DNA of 8,079 bases, taken from the NCBI GenBank assembly GCA_002503395.1, contig DARQ01000065.1:37887-45965 (forward strand), written 5' to 3'. How positions within the stretch are numbered: position 1 is the stretch's first letter; each line of letters opens with the position of its first letter. Positions 5,494-8,079 of the stretch are shown here, one piece after another. Below the pieces are notes generated by a model. The model was not told the origin of the DNA and made no database searches. It saw only the letters and a program-made list of their open reading frames with translations. Origin of the DNA: Euryarchaeota archaeon UBA60. Lineage in GTDB: Archaea; Thermoplasmatota; Poseidoniia; Poseidoniales; Poseidoniaceae. The position numbers were made by a program, and so were the translations under genes.

Positions 5494-6921
5494 TTAAGCA
5501 AGGGCGATGACCTTCATTTCCACCGCAATAGGTGTGGGTAGAGCAGTGATTGCCAGGGTTGTCCGAGTAGCACCGATGGCACTGAAATATTCTCCATAGA
5601 CTTCGTTATAGCCGGCAAAATCACGCTCCATATCAATCAGGAATACGGTGATGTCCTGTACTTTGTCGAGTGAAGAGCCAGCCGCCTCCAGAATCGTTTT
5701 GACATTCTCGATACAGGCTCGGGTCTGAGCCTCGATATCGTAGTCCTGTGTTTGGCCCGAACCATTCTTTGTCGCTCCCCCGGGTATTTCGTCGCTTCCA
5801 GCCTGGCGTGGCCCGACTCCTGAGAGATATAACAGGTCACCGACCTTGCGGGCATGTGGATAGGCCCCGACCGGTTTTGGGGCTGAATCTGTGTTTATCG
5901 CCCCCGTACCCTCAGCCTTGCCAGCGCCCACGTCCTCGTCAGCGCTGGATTGACCGGAGCCATGGTCTTCCGATTCAGGATTTTCCTGTTCTATGGCCTG
6001 TGCCGGCCCATCGCGGTCGAGAACATCCCTGTCTCCTGAGTAGTATTCGACATCGTCCTCGTCGTATTCCTTGTCCCCTGCGCGGTTGGGGTCAGGAAGA
6101 AGATGGACAACCGCGCCGCCGGCACCGTGCAATGCCTCGTAGGCGAGGACCTCTCCGATGAGGTTGTTATTCTGCCCATTCACTCCCGAAAGGAACCACA
6201 TCGGCTTGAACGAGACTACTTTTTGCACTCTCACCTGAGTGTGAATCTGGCGCGACAGTTGGGCCACATCTTCGAGCCGTCCTTGGCCGAGGAACTCGAG
6301 AATCTTGCGATTCCATTCGTCATCTTTGAGCGAGTGAATCCGGTCGTCATTCGCTAGAATAGGTTCAGTGAACATTCGGTTGGACAGACTCATCGCACCG
6401 ATTACCGCCACTTTACGCCCGGTCTTCTCAATCGCATCCAGGCACGACTTTGCCAGAACGATGGTCTCAGCACGGTTGGAGTAGACATTGCTGGAGACGA
6501 TGCTGACCGGGATGCGATTGTCAGGATTTAGCAGGCTGACGGCGACCACAGAGCCGACATCGATTGGGAATCCATGGTAGTTCACCGTGCGACTGGTAAG
6601 CCCTCTTGCCTTATTGGCCGAGTTCCATGCATCTGCCAATTCTACATCGACCTCAAAATCATATGGCATCGAACCGAGGTCGTGGAAATCGTCATCGACC
6701 AGAGTCCATTTCGGATTCGGGTCGTTAATCAGTTGATGGCCGATGATGCTCGGCCAGGTGGTAGAATAGATGACCAGTGTCTCAGCACCACTGGCGATGA
6801 TGCGTTGGCGCAATTCCTCATAGGCGGAGGCCAAGTTCTGCCAACCTTCATTTTGCTCTGCTGCAAGCAATGGATGGGGATGTACCGGGACCACAGCCGA
6901 CATCACCACCTCGCCGCTCAT
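5494..6921 (-). CDS. fusion: extradiol dioxygenase alpha (non-catalytic) subunit plus RidA-type 2-aminomuconate deaminase-like domain
   Basis: The 475 residues hold two domains. Residues 1-276 match the LigB-fold alpha subunit of 2-aminophenol 1,6-dioxygenase (AmnA type), with IYSTTW, FDFxVD-like YDFEVDVELA and HGFPIDVGSVVA. The iron ligands are gone: the positions of His14, His63 and Glu252 of the adjacent beta subunit carry Val13, Thr55 and a non-acidic residue, and His196 is replaced by Asn181. Residues 277-346 are a linker with 22 Asp/Glu. Residues 347-475 are a RidA/YjgF domain closest to 2-aminomuconate deaminase (APKPVGAYPHARKVG, LYLSGVGPRQ, DYDIEAQTR, LPTPIAVE). Its Arg453 and Glu468 keep the 15-residue spacing of the RidA active-site Arg and Glu. 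The start is ATG 6921, preceded by AGGAGG at 6934-6929 and overlapping the beta stop as ATGA. Earlier in-frame ATG 6951 would lie inside beta. Substrate identity is inferred from homology recalled, not searched. Confidence 0.87.
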   Translation of the reverse strand: MSGEVVMSAVVPVHPHPLLAAEQNEGWQNLASAYEELRQRIIASGAETLVIYSTTWPSIIGHQLINDPNPKWTLVDDDFHDLGSMPYDFEVDVELADAWNSANKARGLTSRTVNYHGFPIDVGSVVAVSLLNPDNRIPVSIVSSNVYSNRAETIVLAKSCLDAIEKTGRKVAVIGAMSLSNRMFTEPILANDDRIHSLKDDEWNRKILEFLGQGRLEDVAQLSRQIHTQVRVQKVVSFKPMWFLSGVNGQNNNLIGEVLAYEALHGAGGAVVHLLPDPNRAGDKEYDEDDVEYYSGDRDVLDRDGPAQAIEQENPESEDHGSGQSSADEDVGAGKAEGTGAINTDSAPKPVGAYPHARKVGDLLYLSGVGPRQAGSDEIPGGATKNGSGQTQDYDIEAQTRACIENVKTILEAAGSSLDKVQDITVFLIDMERDFAGYNEVYGEYFSAIGATRTTLAITALPTPIAVEMKVIALA

Positions 6922-7817
6922 TCGCTGTCCTCCTGAGCATAACAGGGCCATTCAATAATCGCATTACCAGTTCCGATGATTGTTCCATAACCGTGTACGA
7001 TGGCCTCGTATTCCGGATAATCCAGTGCCGCGAGCAGCCAGGTCAGAGATCCAGAATCGGTCTCACTGGCCGCCTGTTCGGTGAACTCCGGCATCATGTC
7101 ATGCGCTTCTCTGGTGCGACCACTACGTAGCAACTCAATCATTTTCATATCCCACAGATAGAGGTGGTGGCTGGTGATGTGTTCCTTGCTCATGTCCTCT
7201 GGAACCTCGGATTCGCTGACGAAGTGTCGATGTGATAGCGAGTTGCTGGCCAGCACCACGGCCCGCTTGCCCGATTTCTCTATCGCCCGTGCGGTCGCTC
7301 TACCCAGTTGTGCGGTCATCTCCTGCATCACTTCGACCGAATAATATTGGCGGGCGCGATTACTGCTGATACAGACGATTGGCTTATCCCACTGCGGTCG
7401 GGTCAGGTGGCACGAGGTGATGGTGCCATAATCGACGCGAAAATCAGGATTCTCCATCATCTTCACCGCCAGGCCATCGGCGGCGGCTTCGTCATGAATC
7501 AACCGCGCCAGTTCGACATCGACATCGATGTCGTAATGGTAGCGAAACAGATTGGGGAAAACCGGGTCGACCGAGAGGGATTTGAATTTCTCCAAGCCGA
7601 GGAAATGGGTGCCGACATAGGTCTGCCAGTGCGGTGAGAGAATCACTATCACATCGTAATCCAATTTGTCTAGATTCGCCCGCATCCGCTCGTAGGCCCA
7701 GCGCAGGTTCTCCCAGCCGCATTCGGATACCGGTTCGTTCTGCTGTGGATTCTCGGCATATACTAGGTGAGGAGGATGAGGCGCCAGCGCCGCGGCGACG
7801 ATTTTTCCCCCACCCAT
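6918..7817 (-). CDS. class III extradiol dioxygenase, catalytic beta subunit (2-aminophenol 1,6-dioxygenase-like)
   Basis: This 299-residue protein is a LigB-family, Fe(II)-dependent ring-cleaving dioxygenase. The closest characterised type I recall is the beta subunit of 2-aminophenol 1,6-dioxygenase (AmnB/CnbCb), which opens 2-aminophenol to 2-aminomuconate 6-semialdehyde. The Fe ligands are visible as His14 in LAPHPPHLVY, His63 in LSPHW and Glu252 in AASETD. The second-sphere acid/base His196 is in SNSLSHRHF. All four keep a constant one-residue offset from the AmnB numbering (13, 62, 251, 195). Other family marks are VDPVFPNLFRY, NPDFRVDYGTIT, RPQWDKP, DMSKEH and GYGTIIGTGNA. I chose ATG 7817, with GAGGGAG eight bases upstream; an in-frame GTG at 7826 overlaps that ribosome site. 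It is translationally coupled to the alpha-RidA gene by a four-base overlap. Related amino-catechol or hydroxyanthranilate-like substrates remain possible. Confidence 0.9.
   Translation of the reverse strand: MGGGKIVAAALAPHPPHLVYAENPQQNEPVSECGWENLRWAYERMRANLDKLDYDVIVILSPHWQTYVGTHFLGLEKFKSLSVDPVFPNLFRYHYDIDVDVELARLIHDEAAADGLAVKMMENPDFRVDYGTITSCHLTRPQWDKPIVCISSNRARQYYSVEVMQEMTAQLGRATARAIEKSGKRAVVLASNSLSHRHFVSESEVPEDMSKEHITSHHLYLWDMKMIELLRSGRTREAHDMMPEFTEQAASETDSGSLTWLLAALDYPEYEAIVHGYGTIIGTGNAIIEWPCYAQEDSE
6929..6934 (-). promoter_or_regulatory. Shine-Dalgarno AGGAGG fixing the alpha-RidA start
   Basis: A full AGGAGG, seven bases before ATG 6921 and inside the last codons of the beta gene, decides the start of the fusion gene. 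The ATGA overlap shows that beta and alpha are meant to be made together, as expected for a heteromeric dioxygenase. Confidence 0.8.
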
Positions 7818-7825
7818 GTGAATCA

Positions 7826-7832
7826 CTCCCTC
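7826..7832 (-). promoter_or_regulatory. ribosome binding site of the dioxygenase beta gene
   Basis: On the minus strand GAGGGAG (7832-7826) lies eight bases before ATG 7817. This supports ATG 7817 over GTG 7826, which would use part of the site as its own codon. Its first three bases are paired in the adjacent hairpin. Confidence 0.6.
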
Positions 7833-7853
7833 GAGCGGGTCACCCCGCTTGAG
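7830..7853. promoter_or_regulatory. GC-rich inverted repeat in the divergent intergenic region, overlapping the dioxygenase ribosome site
   Basis: The plus strand reads CTCGAGCGGG-TCAC-CCCGCTTGAG. Ten base pairs form, one of them G-U in this orientation; on the minus-strand RNA that pair becomes an A-C mismatch flanked by six and three pairs. In the dioxygenase leader the 3' arm ends inside the ribosome site. It could be an operator for a dimeric regulator or an RNA switch hiding the ribosome site. Confidence 0.45.
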
Positions 7854-7886
7854 TCTGCCCCTCGCTCATCTTTCGGTCGAAGCACT

Positions 7887-7894
7887 GAAAATAG
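7887..7894 (+). promoter_or_regulatory. candidate TATA element for the divergent gene, with leaderless spacing
   Basis: GAAAATAG is the most AT-rich stretch in the 98-base divergent gap 7818-7915. Its centre is about 26 bases before ATG 7916, the distance expected between an archaeal TATA box and transcription start. No purine-rich ribosome site precedes ATG 7916, which suits a leaderless mRNA. The same AT stretch read as CTATTTTC on the minus strand could drive the dioxygenase operon with a leader of about 45 bases. Confidence 0.35.
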
Positions 7895-7915
7895 CCCTAT
7901 CTATCAGCACCATCC

Positions 7916-8079
7916 ATGGAGGAGGTCGCAGATCCGTCACAGGACACCGAGGAGCGTGCCGCGGCCAGTGCATCATCGATTGAGAAGTTCGGCCAGGTCA
8001 TACTCCCAGCGCTGTTGGGCGGGTTGTTAGGTGCGCTAGCCCAATTCTCGATAATGCGGGGATATGTCACCACCCCGCT
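7916..8079 (+). CDS. N-terminal part of an unidentified membrane protein, cut by the window edge
   Basis: The first 54 codons are open to the end of the window. The protein starts MEEVADPSQDTEERAAAS, an acidic and soluble head, then has a hydrophobic segment at about residues 26-42 (VILPALLGGLLGALAQF) rich in Gly and Leu, followed by SIMRGYVTTP. I do not recognise the family from this fragment. Start ATG 7916 is supported by the spacing to an AT-rich promoter candidate and by lack of any competing start. It is divergent from the dioxygenase operon, so shared regulation, or a transport role for the same substrate, is possible but unproven. Confidence 0.6.
   Translation, partial: MEEVADPSQDTEERAAASASSIEKFGQVILPALLGGLLGALAQFSIMRGYVTTP

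Noticed and set aside
5748..6161. Plus-strand Arg- and Pro-rich open frame inside the alpha-RidA fusion
   Set aside because: Antisense to the acidic linker and RidA domain; composition is typical of a shadow frame and no start signal is convincing.
5494..6921. Two separate genes rather than a fusion
   Set aside because: The frame is open throughout, and I see no stop in the acidic linker and no strong ribosome site before the RidA part. A sequencing frameshift cannot be excluded without reads, but nothing in the sequence suggests one.
6922..6951. ATG 6951 as the start of the alpha-RidA gene
   Set aside because: It would extend 30 bases into the beta gene and bypass the AGGAGG site that is perfectly spaced for ATG 6921.

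Overview
The window reads as chromosomal DNA of an archaeon, most likely a marine Thermoplasmatota of the Poseidoniales (Marine Group II) type. This is an inference. It rests on a large secreted protein with a signal peptide, repeated Ig-like domains, one membrane anchor and a long acidic and proline-rich cytoplasmic tail; on promoters and start sites of archaeal style; and on moderate G+C with dense, short-spaced genes. No rRNA or other marker gene is present, so the assignment is not proven. I saw no tRNA, rRNA, CRISPR array, insertion sequence or phage gene.

Layout, plus strand: the 3' end of a gene (1-90) is followed after 12 bases by a 949-residue surface protein (103-2952). The two proteins end in the same short Trp/Tyr motif, so they are probably tandem paralogues or partners. 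After a 117-base gap with a hairpin, an AT-rich stretch and a small palindrome comes a CPA2-type cation/proton antiporter (3070-4512). It carries a calcium-binding EF-hand at its C terminus instead of the usual RCK regulatory domain. Next is panB (4621-5436), ketopantoate hydroxymethyltransferase of coenzyme A biosynthesis. A strong hairpin at 5451-5492 separates panB from two convergent minus-strand genes.

Minus strand: 7817-6918 encodes the catalytic (beta) subunit of a class III extradiol dioxygenase closest to 2-aminophenol 1,6-dioxygenase, with all iron ligands visible. It overlaps by four bases (ATGA) with 6921-5494. That second gene encodes the non-catalytic alpha subunit joined through a long acidic linker to a RidA/YjgF domain resembling 2-aminomuconate deaminase. 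Ring opening of an aminophenol-like substrate and removal of the amino nitrogen are thus encoded as a two-gene unit, with the deaminase built into the dioxygenase complex. The dehydrogenase that would act between the two steps is not in the window. This fusion is the most notable feature here.

At the right edge (7916-8079) a divergent plus-strand gene of unknown function begins, probably from a leaderless transcript. Its first 54 residues contain an acidic N terminus and one membrane segment.
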